NCBI RefSeq assembly: GCF_963966145.1 | Contig: NC_091048.1 | Location: 5,890,001 to 5,954,000 of the forward strand | Direction: 5' to 3' | DNA: 64,000 nt | Source of the DNA: Tenebrio molitor | Taxonomy: Eukaryota > Arthropoda > Insecta > Coleoptera > Tenebrionidae | In this document: positions 44,168 to 56,916 of the stretch, piece by piece | How the letters are laid out: each line of letters starts with the position of its first letter | How positions within the stretch are numbered: position 1 is the stretch's first letter | The notes under the pieces: generated by a model | The model's input: the letters and a program-made list of their open reading frames with translations, nothing else | Database searches by the model: none | Told to the model about the DNA's origin: nothing | Program-made: the position numbers and the translations under genes

Positions 44168-45730
44168 ATGATAAATCACAAGCAAACAGTTAGCCCACAG
44201 AATCATAATATGTAGTTATTCATTTTGTTCTTTTCTCTTCAATTTTTTTATTTTATGAATATAGCACGACTCGCGGCGACTTCCGTTTTCTGCAGAAAAC
44301 GAAAAAAGTCCCCCTTGAGAGGGGCGAAGGCATCAAACGGGGGAAACAGTGTCCATCTTGGTCTTTTGTCTTTGGTCTTTCGTCAGATCTGTGCCGGAAT
44401 GCGAGGGGGCTGAAAGGGTGAGTGGTTGAGAGACGAGAAAAAGGTGTGGAGACGTTAGGGGTCCGAAGAGGGTGAGGCTTGAAGGAGAGTCCAGGGAGTC
44501 CAAACCCAAACGCCGAGGAGCGGACTTGCGGTTCTCTAATGGAAGGTTCTCGAAGAACGGATTTCTCTGTCCTCAGTGGTCCCCTGAGGAGGACGAGGGT
44601 GATAGCACTGATAGTGTAACGGTCCGAATAGGTTCGCTAAATGAAAAATTTTAATATTTAAAATAATTTCAACGAAACATTTTTTACTGATGTCTTTGTC
44701 GGCAAAAGTGGTACCACATTCCTCAAGTGAAATCTGCTGGCCTTTTTTTGAAAACGCGTCCGGTCCAAACACAACACAAAAATAACAGTTTTCATGGGAA
44801 AAGAAACATTGCAAAAATCACTCGTTCCACAATTTGAGGAGTCCAGTTAAAATCAGGGGATAATTAAATGTATTAATGAATTTGATGTTAGCAGGTTTCA
44901 AATTGAGAGAACCACCAAATCAATGTTCATTAGGTAATTTTTTTTTTTGCATTCTCAAATTTGTGGCATATTTGTAATTAAGGGGCGAGAATTGTAAATT
45001 ACAAACACAGCGCTTTATCGTAGAAAATAACTAGAATCGTTTGCACTTTTAGTTAGAAAAGTAACAAGGCAAAGTAGAAAGGGAGTCGGTAAAAAACAGA
45101 GCGAACAGGGTAACGGTAGAAATCAGAGGTGTGAGTGAGAGAGAGCGAATAAAAATTACTACTTCATTAGAACAGTTTTGGGGAATCAAACCAATGCAGA
45201 ACAATTTTTAGAAGTAGTAGATCAATGGAATTTAGTTGCATGACATGGCACTTGCGGAATAGCGTTTCAAGCCCAATGGACCTTTACATTTATAAGAGAT
45301 GGAAAATATGTGCGTGAGATCTGCGCATTGTAAGAAAACAGTTGACCGCTACACTAATTTCCATTGGTTTAAATCGTCGAGGTTATTTTACCTAACGGTG
45401 AACATCTTTGTTGTCTCACAGGACGCAGAATTCCTTTGCGCAGTGACGTTACTGTGCGACAAAGAGCATCCTTATTTGTAAAGGTCCATTTAGGTTTCAA
45501 AATAATGTTGATTTGTTTCATTTTTAATTCTGTTTGTTTCTTGATGCTGATGTTTATTATTGCATAGAGTCAGTAATTTAGTGTCCTTTTTCAGAGTTCT
45601 AATTCAACAACAAATTATGTACCTACATTCGGTTTGATCCTAACAAAAGTCTAAATTTAAACGTTTAAAATTATGGTGAAAAACCGAAACTGAAACTGTT
45701 ATTTCAAAGTTCTATAGATATCGAAAAGGT
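44166..45730. other. Intergenic region with a GC-richer island at 44260-44660
   Basis: 44260-44660 stands out in base composition (CGGCGACTTCCGTTTTCTGC, CCCTGAGGAGGACGAGGGTG) but has only short frames (about 60 codons) on either strand and no domain I recognise. It could be a remnant of a retroelement UTR or gag. The rest is AT-rich and featureless. Confidence 0.4.
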
Positions 45731-45771
45731 GTCGCGAGCGGCGTAAGTAACAAGCTGATTGGTCACTCTGG

Positions 45772-46020
45772 TCAAGTAGGGGTTGCGAAAGTGGGGTGCT
45801 CGATAAAACCGAATGCGGGACGGGAAACAGGGCTTTTTTGATTCACTCGGGGTTTGATCTCCAAAGTAGCTGGAGGTACGTTCGGTACTCCCTCCAGATA
45901 ATGGCGTAATTTTTCGACAGCCCAGTTAACGCAAGACACTCTGGTTCCGTCGTGGACAGGTCCCTTTCCGCGCGGGTTAGAGACCGCGATAGATAACAGA
46001 TGGGTTTCTCTCGTCATCAA
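45772..46020 (-). pseudogene. Possible retroelement pol (RNase H) scrap
   Basis: An 82-codon minus frame contains CVNWAVEKLRHYLEGVPNVP, which resembles the conserved 'AVVWAVEKFRHYLEG' helix of Gypsy RNase H domains. The flanking residues do not continue the domain, and there are no catalytic Asp/Glu neighbours. Base composition is less AT-rich than the surroundings. Alternatively a chance ORF. Confidence 0.3.
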
Positions 46021-46030
46021 AATTCTGCGT

Positions 46031-47502
46031 CAACACATCACCAAGACCGTACGAAGATGCTTCACACTACAAAACAAACAGTCGTGAAAAGTCTGGAGAA
46101 GACAGGATCGGCGCGGAAATGAGCAGTTCTTTTACCCGAACGAAAGAACACTGCTCAGTCCACGAGAATGGGAGACAAAATTGAAATTTCTCGACAGGCT
46201 CCAGAACTAAATTTTCTTTTCATCCACTTTAAACTACGAAGTATAGGATAAAATACTCGTATTTGCCTAAATAAATCACTGAAACGATAACATTTTCCGG
46301 AGGAAATGCAAGGAAACGAGAGATGACATTATCTTACTGCACAATCGGTAATATCATCACCTGCAACAGCAAGACTCGACAAAATGATGTTTCGAATTTT
46401 TAAATATCAGAAATGTTCTTGATAAAAATCTGTTTTGTACCCGATTTCTTAATTAGGTGGTGCAGCTACTAAAAATAACTTACCGTGGAGTGTTTTATTA
46501 AAATTTAATTAGTCTCTCCAGTGGTGTAATTTTATAGCAGGGTTTATCCTCCTTACCGGAAGCTAAAGAAGAAGGATAACTCCGTAACCACTTTGTCCTC
46601 GCTTTACCGACCCCCACAACAAATTCAATCGCGTTTTTTTACATTCCTACAAATTGTCTGTTTGTTTATCGTATTTTTTTTGTGCTCCTGATGACTGATC
46701 GTCCAATTCTGACAGGGTAAGCACTCCTGTTATCTGCACGTCCGCATTTCGAGTCACGATCATTATTGACACCGTCCCGTGGCACATTATGACGAATTCC
46801 TGCGAATAAATTTTATTTGACTTCCTGCCATCGACCGGAGCGAATCGAGCGGCCGCCGGACCGACGGGGTCAGCTTTCCGGGCATGAATAGTTAATTTGG
46901 GCCGTTGAAACCTTTCTAATCCCAGATGTATTATTTAAAAGAGTGTTAAGTTAAACCAGAACATGAGATAATATTATTAAAAGTTGGTGCGTTATGTGTG
47001 AAGTTTTAGCGAGTGGCGTAATAGCGTTATCCTGATTGGAGCGGAACCTCCTAGTGTAGCGGAATTATGCCGGAACTTCATCGGAACCGCTGCCCTCTAG
47101 CGGCCGGTTCTGGTACTAAACTTATATGGGCTCTCCCCCGGGGCGTTTTCGCCTACGCGACTTTTTCATCCGCCCTAATCAAGGGGGGAATATTAAATGA
47201 TGTCGGAGGGTGAGAGGCAACAACGTGTTTCCTGCTCCCGTTGCCTTTTGTACATTTTTTTTTCTAATCGTCCGGACAATCATCGTGTTTGCTTTTAATT
47301 ATCTTCGCGTCATCAAACTGGTAATCTCTAATTAATTACGGAACTGACTCTAATTAAACGAATTATCTGCTGATAATCACATTTACGACGCATTATCCTG
47401 CACGAAAAAAATCTTATTAGGTATTCCCAACGATGTTTTGTGTTTGAGGATAATAATAATCTCGAAACGTTGACACTGTGAGAAGAGAACAAAAAAAAAA
47501 CT
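46031..47502. other. Non-coding region with a CTCF-like site
   Basis: No exon recognised. 46840-46880 (GAGCGGCCGCCGGACCGACG) and 47040-47170 are unusually GC-rich for this window. A CTCF-like motif at 47089-47103 is listed separately. Confidence 0.4.
47089..47103 (-). promoter_or_regulatory. CTCF-core-like motif
   Basis: The minus strand reads CCGCTAGAGGGCAGC. This fits the bilaterian/vertebrate CTCF core CCASYAGRGGGCASY at every position except G for A at the third base. It sits in a GC-rich patch at the border between the transporter clusters and a gene-free region. The insect CTCF motif is related but shorter. Binding is inference. Confidence 0.35.
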
Positions 47503-47910
47503 ACTTTTTTAAGCACCCATAATGAAAACGGTAATTTTACGTACTCACAAGCGGACGAAAAGTAACTCTTTTTCGGACGCTGACCGTGGCACCATCTGTT
47601 TAGTAAGTCAAAAACGAAACCGACAAAACCGAGTAAACCGACTGAAAACAAATGAATATTTGACAGTTAAATTTAACCAAAGTATTTTATTTGCCCGAAA
47701 GAGTTTATTTTTGCTGCTTATTTGGTGCGTAATAAGAAAACGAACGTTCATATAATCGTTAGCAACAGTGTGATGAAGAAATGTGTAATACAACAGCGAA
47801 AGTGATGAATAAATATCTAATACGCCACCTGAAATAGCACATGATAATTGCAATAATCGTCCTGTCACCATAAATTATGTAAATGAGTATGTAATTGTAT
47901 TGCAAATAGT
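47503..47910. repeat. Dispersed repeat, copy 2 (partner at 38100-38290)
   Basis: It shares its start (TTTTTTAAGCACCCATAATG, about 47505), middle (CGGACGCTGACCGTGGCACC) and end (TCCTGTCACCATAAATTATG, about 47857) with the 38.1-kb copy. It carries an extra segment of about 200 bp (47650-47850). Inverted ends are not evident. Confidence 0.75.
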
Positions 47911-50900
47911 AAAAATCGTTACAATGTATAATAAATATTTTCGCATTTGTTTTTTGATTTTGAATTCTCTCTCCAGCCGCAAGGAAACAACTACACAGCA
48001 ACACCCTTATTGTTACACGCACCACTTTGCATTCGTTACAAATTAGTCTGTCACTCCACCTGTGAGGTATCTTTCGAATCCGACATTTAAAAATGGCGAC
48101 ACTTTGTACAAAGGTGTTATCTGACGATTACGTTTGCAGAAAATGCGTTTACGGCGAACTCGGCGAAATTCAACCAATAAGCAGTAAAATTTGAAAGCAA
48201 CTCCCTACTAAAAAACGCAATCGTCAGATAGATTTAATCGATAAAGGGGGAAAATCACGTCTTGGTTATTTTCGAAGGAAAATGACGAATTGGAAATGTG
48301 GAACGAGTTGACTGAGATGATGTGTTTAACAGAACCGTTTCGGTTATTTCGTTTCAATCTGTTTGATGTTTTCTTTACGTTAGTATTCGGTGTGGTGGTT
48401 GTCAGGATTTAATTTCATTTAAACAATTGTTAATTAGCCAGGGTAAATTTTCAAAGTTCCCAAACAGAATTTGTTTAACATTAGTTTAATGTTACATAAA
48501 ATGTAACTGGATAAATTTGCTACGAAGTTATTTTGTTTTGTTTGCGATTTACTGCGTTCGCCGCAGTTGTAAATTACCAAATAAATAATAACTACGGAAA
48601 TTAAACATAGTGCGTTGGTGGTCAATACTAGTGAAATTATTTTTACCGAGTGATCTATTGCTAACTATATTATGCAAGCACTCTTTGGTTAATGCATGAA
48701 GCTTGATTATAAAGTGTTCGTAATAGTTTTTATTTATTATTGATAGTTATTGAACGCAACCACAACGTTGGAAATATAAAGTACCTATTTGACAACATCC
48801 ATTTCATCTAATTCTTCTTAGTGTTTATTTCTATTCCAAAATTAGATACTCCTATGACCGCATTGCGTTGTATGAAAAAATTACTATGTTCGAGACAGGA
48901 AATAATAATATATTAAGTATCAAGAACGGTAAGGATATTATACCAAACGAAGCGACGAAAAACTGTCAGTTGGCAAGATTTTGTGGTGACAGTTTGTCAG
49001 AAACTTGAGAAACTCTTCTTTAGTGACTTTATCGAGCAATTAGTAAAATTGATCAACACTTCCAAAGTGAAGCTTGAAGGTCACGGAGCGGCCATTTGTC
49101 AAATAGGAAAAATTAGCGTATTATCAAAACTACACATAGCGCATCGAATTTCTTTATATTCATCGATTGTTGGAATTTTAGCTGTCGGAAGAGCTGAGAG
49201 TTATGGGAATTTATATTTCATGAAAACAAAATCAATAAAAAGTGGAAAAACGTACAAACATGTTGAATGCTTTACAGAACTCTTCCAAATGTTTTCTAGT
49301 TTTGTTCGAATCTTTTCATCACATCTTAGATAACATGCAGTTTAATTTTTGAAAGTGCCCTTTTAGTTTTCAACTGTTTGTTTCCTTATTCATGGCTGTT
49401 TCTTGGTTCTTTCAAAGACGTAATAAATCTAAACTTTGAGAACTATGAAAGCTCTGATTTTTAACTTTAATGGTGTATTTGTACTGACTCTATTGACTTA
49501 TTTGAAGAAGCCTTCACATTTATGTTTGTTCTAGAACTTGATAGTCTCGCCGTGTTTTTATTAATATGATAAAATTTTGATTTATTTTCCACTATAACTA
49601 GCGGAGCTTTCAACTATTCGCTCTATAAAACTAACCAAACGCCACAGACATATTTTGTTAGGTGTTTTCAATTAAACTACAACCCCGAGTGCCTTTTATT
49701 TTGCGGTAAACGCTAATGAATTATTAAACTGCAAATACGGTTAGCAGAACTCCGAAAAATGTTGTTTTGGCGGAAAAATATGTAAACCCGCCACTTATTA
49801 GAAACCGCTGCGGTAGAATTTTTGTTCATTATCACAAAAGAGCGGTTATGGGTTATTTTATAAGTAAGTAAAATTCTCTTTGAGCATTGCAAAATTTTCA
49901 TGAATAATAATTGGGAGTCGCTTCAGGAAGACTTTAACAAGCGTTTTGTTCTTTTACTTTTAGTTCACTTTTATTTGCTAAACATTGAACTAATTGTCCT
50001 AATTACTTCAAGAGTAACTTAGCAATTCTTGTATAGCGAAGCTTGATTAAATCTTGTCTCTGGATAAACTAAAATTAAGAACCTTCTGCTATTAGTTCTA
50101 TCTAGACGTTATTTAGAGTCGCAGTTGCAAATTATATCAAAGCGAGACTCGAAAGAACCGCCTTTTTAAGCTGATGATAAAATTGCTCTTGAATGAAATG
50201 ATGTAAAGCAGAAATACGATTTCAACAGTATTTATTTACCGCGCATTAAGTAAAAACGTTAAGTCGAATCCTGAATTTTTAATCCTGGAGATTGTCTCTG
50301 AGGTTATTACGAAGGGATCGGACAAATGTCTTTGTGTACACATTTTTTCCAAGGCAAAAATTTTGTTTCCACATTTTAATACCTCTAAGCTGTGACAAGT
50401 AACTTTAGAAAAGAACATGTTTTCATATTTTATCTAAGTGTGTTGTGTAAAAATAAGTTGGGCACTTCCTTCTGATTTTCTTATGCGATTTATCTTTAAA
50501 AGCTTCTACATGTTTCTCCCCTTTTGAGGACGAAAATTATAACATTTAAGGACAGGAATATAAAATTTAAAATTGTTGAATCTATTATCGTTTAAAATGT
50601 GTCCATCAGATCAAAAAAAAAAGAATTTTTTTATAGATCATCTTCTCTACTTTGAAACAAAGTTGAAATGAAGTAAAAAGAAACCAATTCTGAAATTATA
50701 ACTTAGCAGAATTAAAATGCAATTTGTAAAAAATGTTCACATAATTTTAAATTTAGAACAGTTTTGCATGCATTCTATATTTTTTAAATGAAAGAGCTTT
50801 ATGTTTTATTATTATTTACTGTGTGTCAGATTACATTATGCAATAACTAAGTAAGGCGATGTTTCATAAAACTGGAATTTGCCATAAACTTTTACTGGAC

Positions 50901-51599
50901 GATAAGAAACAGGCGGAGCCAACTCTGTAACTAGAAACATAAAATGTTGATGAAACAAAAAATACATTGTTCATGGGTGATGTTTATCTATTCGTAATTA
51001 TTGTACGTAAATAATTCAGCAGATTTTCAGCTTTATTAATACATATAAAATGAGTTTGTATTATACAAAATATCAAAATATCGAGCGATCAAATTAATTA
51101 AATAAATAGTTTGCCACCTTTCGACGATAAGGTCCCGCACTACACTACACCAAACATAACCTCCAAGCCGCTGACAAGTGTCAAATATTATTTCTGTCAT
51201 TCTATGCCTGTTGTCAATATACAAATATTCACAAGAAGTGAAATGTTGCCTCGGATTTACCCAACGAAAAATAGTCAATACATTTTATTATTCTAAGGAG
51301 TTTTAATTGGTTTAAAATCATTACGAACTGATTTAGATAATATTGTTACACCTATCATTTTGACGGTTCTTGATAGTTGGTATCACTTTTCAAGTATGCG
51401 TCAAAATTCAAAATACTCAAATTGTCAAAATCTACTACCACAATAATTTTGAACCATTTTGTAGAATAATGAGTAGCGAACAAAATACTCTAGAACGGAT
51501 AATTCTCTACAAGAAATTATAAGTATTTGTTTTTTTAAAGATTTAGATGGTCAGGAGTATAAAACAGAAACATTTACGCAATTAAAAAATTCAAAATAA
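47911..51599. other. Gene-free region
   Basis: AT-rich throughout. The longest frame (48983-49333, 116 codons) has no recognisable domain, no codon bias I can see and no splice partners. No RNA gene, TIR pair or LTR recognised. Confidence 0.5.
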
Positions 51600-52272
51600 A
51601 ATATCTCAAGGTATTTGTAGGAATTATTGTGTCTAGGAAGAGGGTAGGACGTTTGAAGAAGGCACGAACCCATTCAGAAAGAGTTCCAGAACGGAAAGAT
51701 TCCCAAGTAGACGCGAAGAAGGAAAGCAAGAAAATTAATAAGGAAATGAAAACCATGATTAGAGAGATAAGAGAGGATACGGCGGGAATAAAAGAGGAGA
51801 ACAAAGTACTAAGAAAGGAATTGGCGGCAGTGAGAGAGGAGAAGGGGGACTAAGGAAATAATTAGCGGCAGTGAGAGAGGAGATGAGAGGAAGAGAAGGA
51901 AAAGGGCAGGCGGAGGAGGCAGATTGGATGAAAAGGATGAAAATGATAGAGGAAAAGATGGAACAACGAGAAAAGGAGGAGAAGAGGAATAATGTTGTAA
52001 TAACCGGAATAGGGGTAATAAGTGGAAATAATATAGAGAAGGGGGTGGAAGAATGGTAGAGGAAGCATTTAAAATAAATAAAGATAAGATGATGCTGGCA
52101 AAAATAGAAAGTTTGGAGCAGAAGAAGAACATTACGCTAAATAAGAGTTAGTTGAAGGAAAGAAAAAGTGAAAGGATGTATATAGATATAGAGAAGAGAG
52201 AGATAGAGGGTGAAAATAGGATACAGCAAGATACAGATAAACGGGGAATGGTTTATATGGGATGAGAGAGAG

Positions 52273-52312
<40 letters not shown>

Positions 52313-53050
52313 AGAAAGAGAGAGAGAGAAGAAACTGAAGAACGTTTTTTAGAAGAAGTAGAGAAGAAGAAAAGACGAACCGGCGAGAAAAGACGAACCA
52401 GTGAGGTGTACAGAGAAGGTGAATAAAAAGGTAGATGGACAAAAAAAAACGGAAACCGGAAAAGAATCACAAAGGGGAAAGTCGCTACCGAAAGGGTACA
52501 AATGTAAAGGTCAAGGAGCAAAAGAGAAAAGAAAAAGGGAAGATCTACCGGGAGAATAATAACAGGGATAAAATTGTAGATTACAGTGAAGCCACAAGAA
52601 AAGGGAGAAGGAGAAGAAGAAGGATGCATGGAAAGAAAAGCTCACATAGGCAATAAATGGTGAAAAATAGTGACAATATACAGTAAAGAGAAGAGACGAC
52701 AAGAAGACGCATCGAAGACGCAATGAAAGAAAACAGGGAAGATCGTATACTCTTGGGAGGGGACTTTAACGGGAGAATAGGAGAAAGAGGAGCAAGAAAT
52801 TGGGTAAAGGAGAGGGGGGATGGAAAAAGAAAATCCAAAGACAAGATGGAAAATGCAGAGGGGAAGAGACTGATGGAATGGATCGAAGAAAATGGATGGG
52901 AGGTATCGAACGGGACCAAACAAGGGGACGAAGAAGGGGAATGGATCTTCATAGGCAGCAGGTGGGAAACAGTAATAAATTACGGAATGGTGAACGAAGA
53001 AGCACGGGAAAGAGTAGAAGAATTCAGAATAGGAGAGAGAGAGAGTAAAT
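51600..53050 (+). mobile_element. 5' part of a non-LTR retrotransposon (gag-like ORF and endonuclease fragment)
   Basis: A strikingly purine-rich plus strand. The first ORF (51629-51853, continuing in another frame at 51871-52059) is a Lys/Glu coiled-coil (SKKINKEMKTMIREIREDTA, then KRMKMIEEKMEQREKEEKRN followed by NVVITGIG), like LINE ORF1 proteins. 52723-53052 reads RILLGGDFNGRIGERGARNW, RLMEWIEENGWEVSNGTKQG and WETVINYGMVNEEARERVEE, the core of an APE-type endonuclease (GGDFN). Several frameshifts and a (GA)n tract separate the parts. The RT is missing, so this is an unusual 3'-deleted rather than 5'-truncated copy. Confidence 0.8.
52262..52336. repeat. (GA)n microsatellite with a short G run
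   Basis: Nearly pure GA dinucleotides, with a run of nine G's in the middle, inside the purine-rich LINE fragment. Confidence 0.9.
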
Positions 53051-54713
53051 AATGGAAAAATTCCAACATATCAAACTCACCAAAGAGTCAAATGAAAGCA
53101 CCTCATGTAATTGCAAGAAACTATGTATTGCCATAACTTTTCTTTGAGTTTTGATGGAGGTGGTAAAGTGGAGACATATCTGGTATATCTTTGAATCAGA
53201 GTAACGAACGTAAACTTCATCTATCGTGACAAGTATTTAAAGAAATCTATTTTGATCTTGATTTTAGATGGATGAATTTGCCTCAGAAGTTAGTTGCAAT
53301 TACTGTTAATTCTGATTCATAGCGCAATATTTTTTTCTGCATCATGAAGAAACTCTTCGTTTTAAATGTCGTTCTTCGCTTCTTTTCGTAAGATGTTAGT
53401 CACATAAACTGAAGTTCTATCGATTCTGATGCAATAAGATCAGCTGTTTCGTCTAGATTTTGTACCTACAACAATATCGTCAAGTGTGATACGAGTATAA
53501 GAGCTTTTACATAAATTCGGTTGAAATTCTTCATATAAAAATTACAAATTTTGAAACATGGAGGTCCACACCGATATTTTGTATTTTTTCCAATCAGTTT
53601 TTGTACCTTTTTTTAATTATTTATTAGGGACGCACGAGCAAAATTTGAAGTAAGACGACGTACTATTTTAGAAATGATGAGTTTGTAAATCCGACCTCCG
53701 CAATTAGAGGGAGCCCTTTAACATTTTCAGAAACGGCCCAGTTTTCACAATTTCTCCGCTAATAAGAGCGGCCCCGTAGTGCACAATAAAATTCATTAGT
53801 AAATTAGTTCGGTAAGTGCTCGTCGGAGTTACAGATTACTTTAATTTAATTTAAACTAGACACTTTTCCGGAGCATTAGTGGCATTTGGTAAGACGGATG
53901 GATCGTTCTTATTTCAGATGAAAACTGTGCCAACATCAGCGCGATCCACTGTGCCCAGGTTTTTATGCCTTCATCCCATTTGTTTGACTTAATAACGTCC
54001 CAAGTTAGACTGTTCAACCCAACCACCGGAAACAGCTCGAGACGGTCCGGGGACTTTTTCCGCCAGAAATTAGCATTCAAACTCGAATTTCTGCAATTAA
54101 TCAGACGAGCGCAGCAACTTCCAACACCCAATTTCGGCGGTTATTTTCATCGAAGGGGGGAGACTGTTTGGTGTTTTTCGTTTAACGTCTGTCGGTTAAA
54201 CGATCTTAAGGCAAATAGTGAAATTATGCGCCCGAATCTCGTTCGAAATCCATTTGGGATCCGGATTTGCGCGGCAAAAATGGGGGTGCAAATGATAGTT
54301 TACATTTGTTATCGACGTGGACTGAGTAGGGGGTGTTAAATACACTTTATGTGAAGCATAATAAACGCCTCAAGTGAACGGCGATGAATCTGAGCTATCT
54401 TCGCTATCGTTGTGTTCCCTTTTTCCCCGGTAATTAACGACAAGCCGACCCGGATATTACCTAATCCGGACCTTGTGCCAGGTTGACCGGTGCTTAAAAT
54501 ACGTCTTGAGTTTTATCAATTATAAATGTTTTAATTAAATTCCAAGGGCTTCCCGAGAATACTTTACAAGGATGCAACCCTTTTACGTTTTTCCCTAGTT
54601 CACATATTCATCATCAAATTACATGTGCGACACACAAAACTCTATCTAAGACTGCTCAGAACATTTTTTTTTTTAAAGGGTATTTGAAATTTCGTAATAA
54701 TTTATTTACCAAA
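53051..54713. other. Gene-free region
   Basis: A 124-codon plus frame (53965-54339) overlaps a 91-codon minus frame; neither has a domain or start context that I can defend. Scattered GC-richer patches (54030-54310, 54415-54490) are not explained. Confidence 0.45.
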
Positions 54714-55167
54714 TACAGGGTGTTATTGAAAGTTGTACAGATATTTTAACCACGAGCCACTGGCTTCATGTAGAACTCGGAAAAAATATCTAAAAAATTC
54801 TGTCAAAAAATAAAATGACACTTATTTTTTGAGCTACAATTTTTTTTAATTGCTTTTAGTCTTCTACGTTGTCCTACAACCTCGTAGGTAAAATTTCGGC
54901 ACATTTTAAAAATACACCCTGTATATCATGTTTTATAAAATGTACGGCAATGCGAAGTAACCTATAGGAAATATGTTTTAAAACAAGGAAACCGCATTGG
55001 TGTACGTTTTATAAAATATGATATACAGGGTGTATTTTTAGAAGACTAAAAGCAATTAAAAAAAAATTGTAGCTCAAAAAATAAATGTCATTTTATTTTT
55101 TGACAGAATTTTTTAGATATTTTTTCCGAGTTCTACATGAAGCCTGTACAACTTTCAACACCCTGTA
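54714..55167. mobile_element. Palindromic MITE, copy 1, with a second element nested at its centre
   Basis: It begins CAGGGTGTTATTGAAAGTTG (54716) and ends in its complement (to 55165), TA on both sides. The arms run about 190 bp (CTGGCTTCATGTAGAACTCG, AAAAATATCTAAAAAATTCT...). The centre holds its own inverted ends, TACACCCTGTATATCATGTT and complement (about 54912-55035). The right arm lacks about 25 bp near the end and part of the inner arm. No ORF. 450 bp. Confidence 0.85.
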
Positions 55168-55943
55168 TAATGTCACTTAATGTTTTTGAACTAAAATCGA
55201 AACAATTCAAAGCTTTAGTACAGAAACAACATCAAATCAATTTGAACTGCGAAATATGTGATCCTGTTAATCCTGGAAATTTTCGGTCAAGCCTGGAATT
55301 AATTTAAGAATTAATAAAAAGGAGAGGTGCCATCAGACTTATTAGGAACTCGTTTCACGTCTCAGCTGTTTGTCAACGATCCATTTTTCTCTACGGGTGG
55401 CGTGGCTGCGTTTTGTGCTCTGCGCCGGACCACAGCTACTTGAGAGCTGAAACTGAAATTAAAAATATTAATTTAGCGAACTCTTTAAAACCATCACAGT
55501 ATGTAATTTATTTATAAATAATTTGATGAATGCTGTCAAAAAAAAAGGTGAAGCATTTATCGAAACGTTACAAATCTTCTAGTCTCTGGATTAGTTCAAT
55601 TCAATGTTGAGGGCGCCCAGTTGCGACCTCAACTTCATCTCGGTCTTCGATCTCTGAGCTTAGCACAAAAAGACCCACTTCTACTCTTAGTGATATAATC
55701 TACTATTATAAAAAATCATTTCACAAAAAAAAAGAAATTTTGTTTTCATTGGTCGCATTCAAGTTTTGGCATAAAAGTAAGTCAAGGGTTTATCAAGTAC
55801 GTGCCGAATTTGAATTTTGTCTTTTCTCCTTTAATAAAACTTTTTACTAGCATTTTGATTATGAAAAAGTAATTCTTTCACTGCAGAGAACTACGTGATT
55901 TTATTATCTCAAAAATGGAGGATAATTATGCTAAACAGTTCAG
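55168..55943. other. Spacer with a short repeat shared with 62.2 kb
   Basis: About 55646-55702 (ATCTCTGAGCTTAGCACAAA, then AAGACCCACTTCTACTCTTA) recurs at about 62171-62225. Otherwise no feature. Confidence 0.5.
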
Positions 55944-56916
55944 ATGTTCGTATTGAAAATGAGAAATTTGTGTACATTTGATTTCATTAACAACAATAAA
56001 TTAGTTAATTCCACGAAGCGACTACATTTTGTCTTTATTGTGGCAGTAATAAGAATTATTATTTGTTGGTTCGAAAGGACATTACTTTTATTGGGGATTG
56101 AGGAGAAAAAGCTTCCGGATAGGGCCGGAAATAATAGAAAAAAGTGCGACAAAGCCACCGACGACAAACCTTGCTATTTAGATGTATCCAATCGTTGTTG
56201 TATAAAACACAATAACAGTGTGGAGAAAATGGACATTAAAAGCACATGGAGTGCAGCAGCTGCACAACAACAACAACAACAACGACAGGAAGGGACGTTT
56301 ATCGAAGTCTTTTCTTGTAAAGGACGGAAGAACGTCTGCAACAAAACAATGATGCCTCTTTTATTTATTACAACAAACACGAGTAAGTTAAAATGTTACA
56401 TTTCGGAATTTGTCGCAGAAATTTCTTTCAGAAACGGAATAAATAATGTACAGCGTTTGTATCGGAATTTTGTTAAAAAATTTACATATTTACACGCACG
56501 CCAGGAATGATTGGCAGCTTGCGATTGAAACTAAAACTGTTTCAGTAGTTGCATGAGAATCTCTAGGGAAATTTTCAAACATTATATTTTCATTTTGTCG
56601 TGAATTTTTATCAAGCAAAATAAAATCATCCCTTAAAGACCACCTGAAATGTTGTACGTCTTGAATAAATTCGTCGCACACAAATTTTTTTTATAAATAT
56701 GTAATGGAGCAAGATTTATTTGAGGAGGCTCTTTCACGTAGATGTTAACACTGTATCAGTTATTAGCGTGTTCTAAATTCAGATTAGAGGAAAATATTGT
56801 TTCAAAAACTTCTATAGGGTCTGGTCTTGATTTAATTTTAATTCCTTTTAAAAAAAAAGTGCATTAGAAAAATTTGAAAATAATCTTCTTTAAATTTCAC
56901 ACAATAGTTATTTGCA
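55944..56916. other. Region with an isolated 188-codon frame of uncertain meaning
   Basis: The plus frame at 55944-56510 is the longest host-type ORF in the right part. It contains a CAA run (AAAAQQQQQQR), no signal or domain that I recognise, Cys-rich segments without a pattern, and no evident splice partners. The AT-rich composition is like the surrounding non-coding DNA. Probably chance. Confidence 0.35.

Noticed and set aside
44472..44654. 60-codon ORF in the GC-richer island as an exon
   Set aside because: No donor or acceptor in phase and no similarity recognised.
48983..49333. 116-codon ORF as a possible gene
   Set aside because: No recognisable domain or exon context in 3.7 kb of otherwise featureless DNA.
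51809..52952. Several Ser/Leu/Pro/Phe-rich minus-strand ORFs up to 165 codons
   Set aside because: Antisense shadow of the purine-rich LINE fragment; pyrimidine-rich strands lack stop codons by composition.
53856..54339. Overlapping ORFs of 91 and 124 codons on opposite strands
   Set aside because: Neither has a domain. The overlap of both strands in a GC-richer patch is what chance gives.
55944..56510. 188-codon plus ORF with a polyglutamine run as a host gene
   Set aside because: No domain, no splice partners, composition like the surrounding non-coding DNA. Kept only as an uncertain region.
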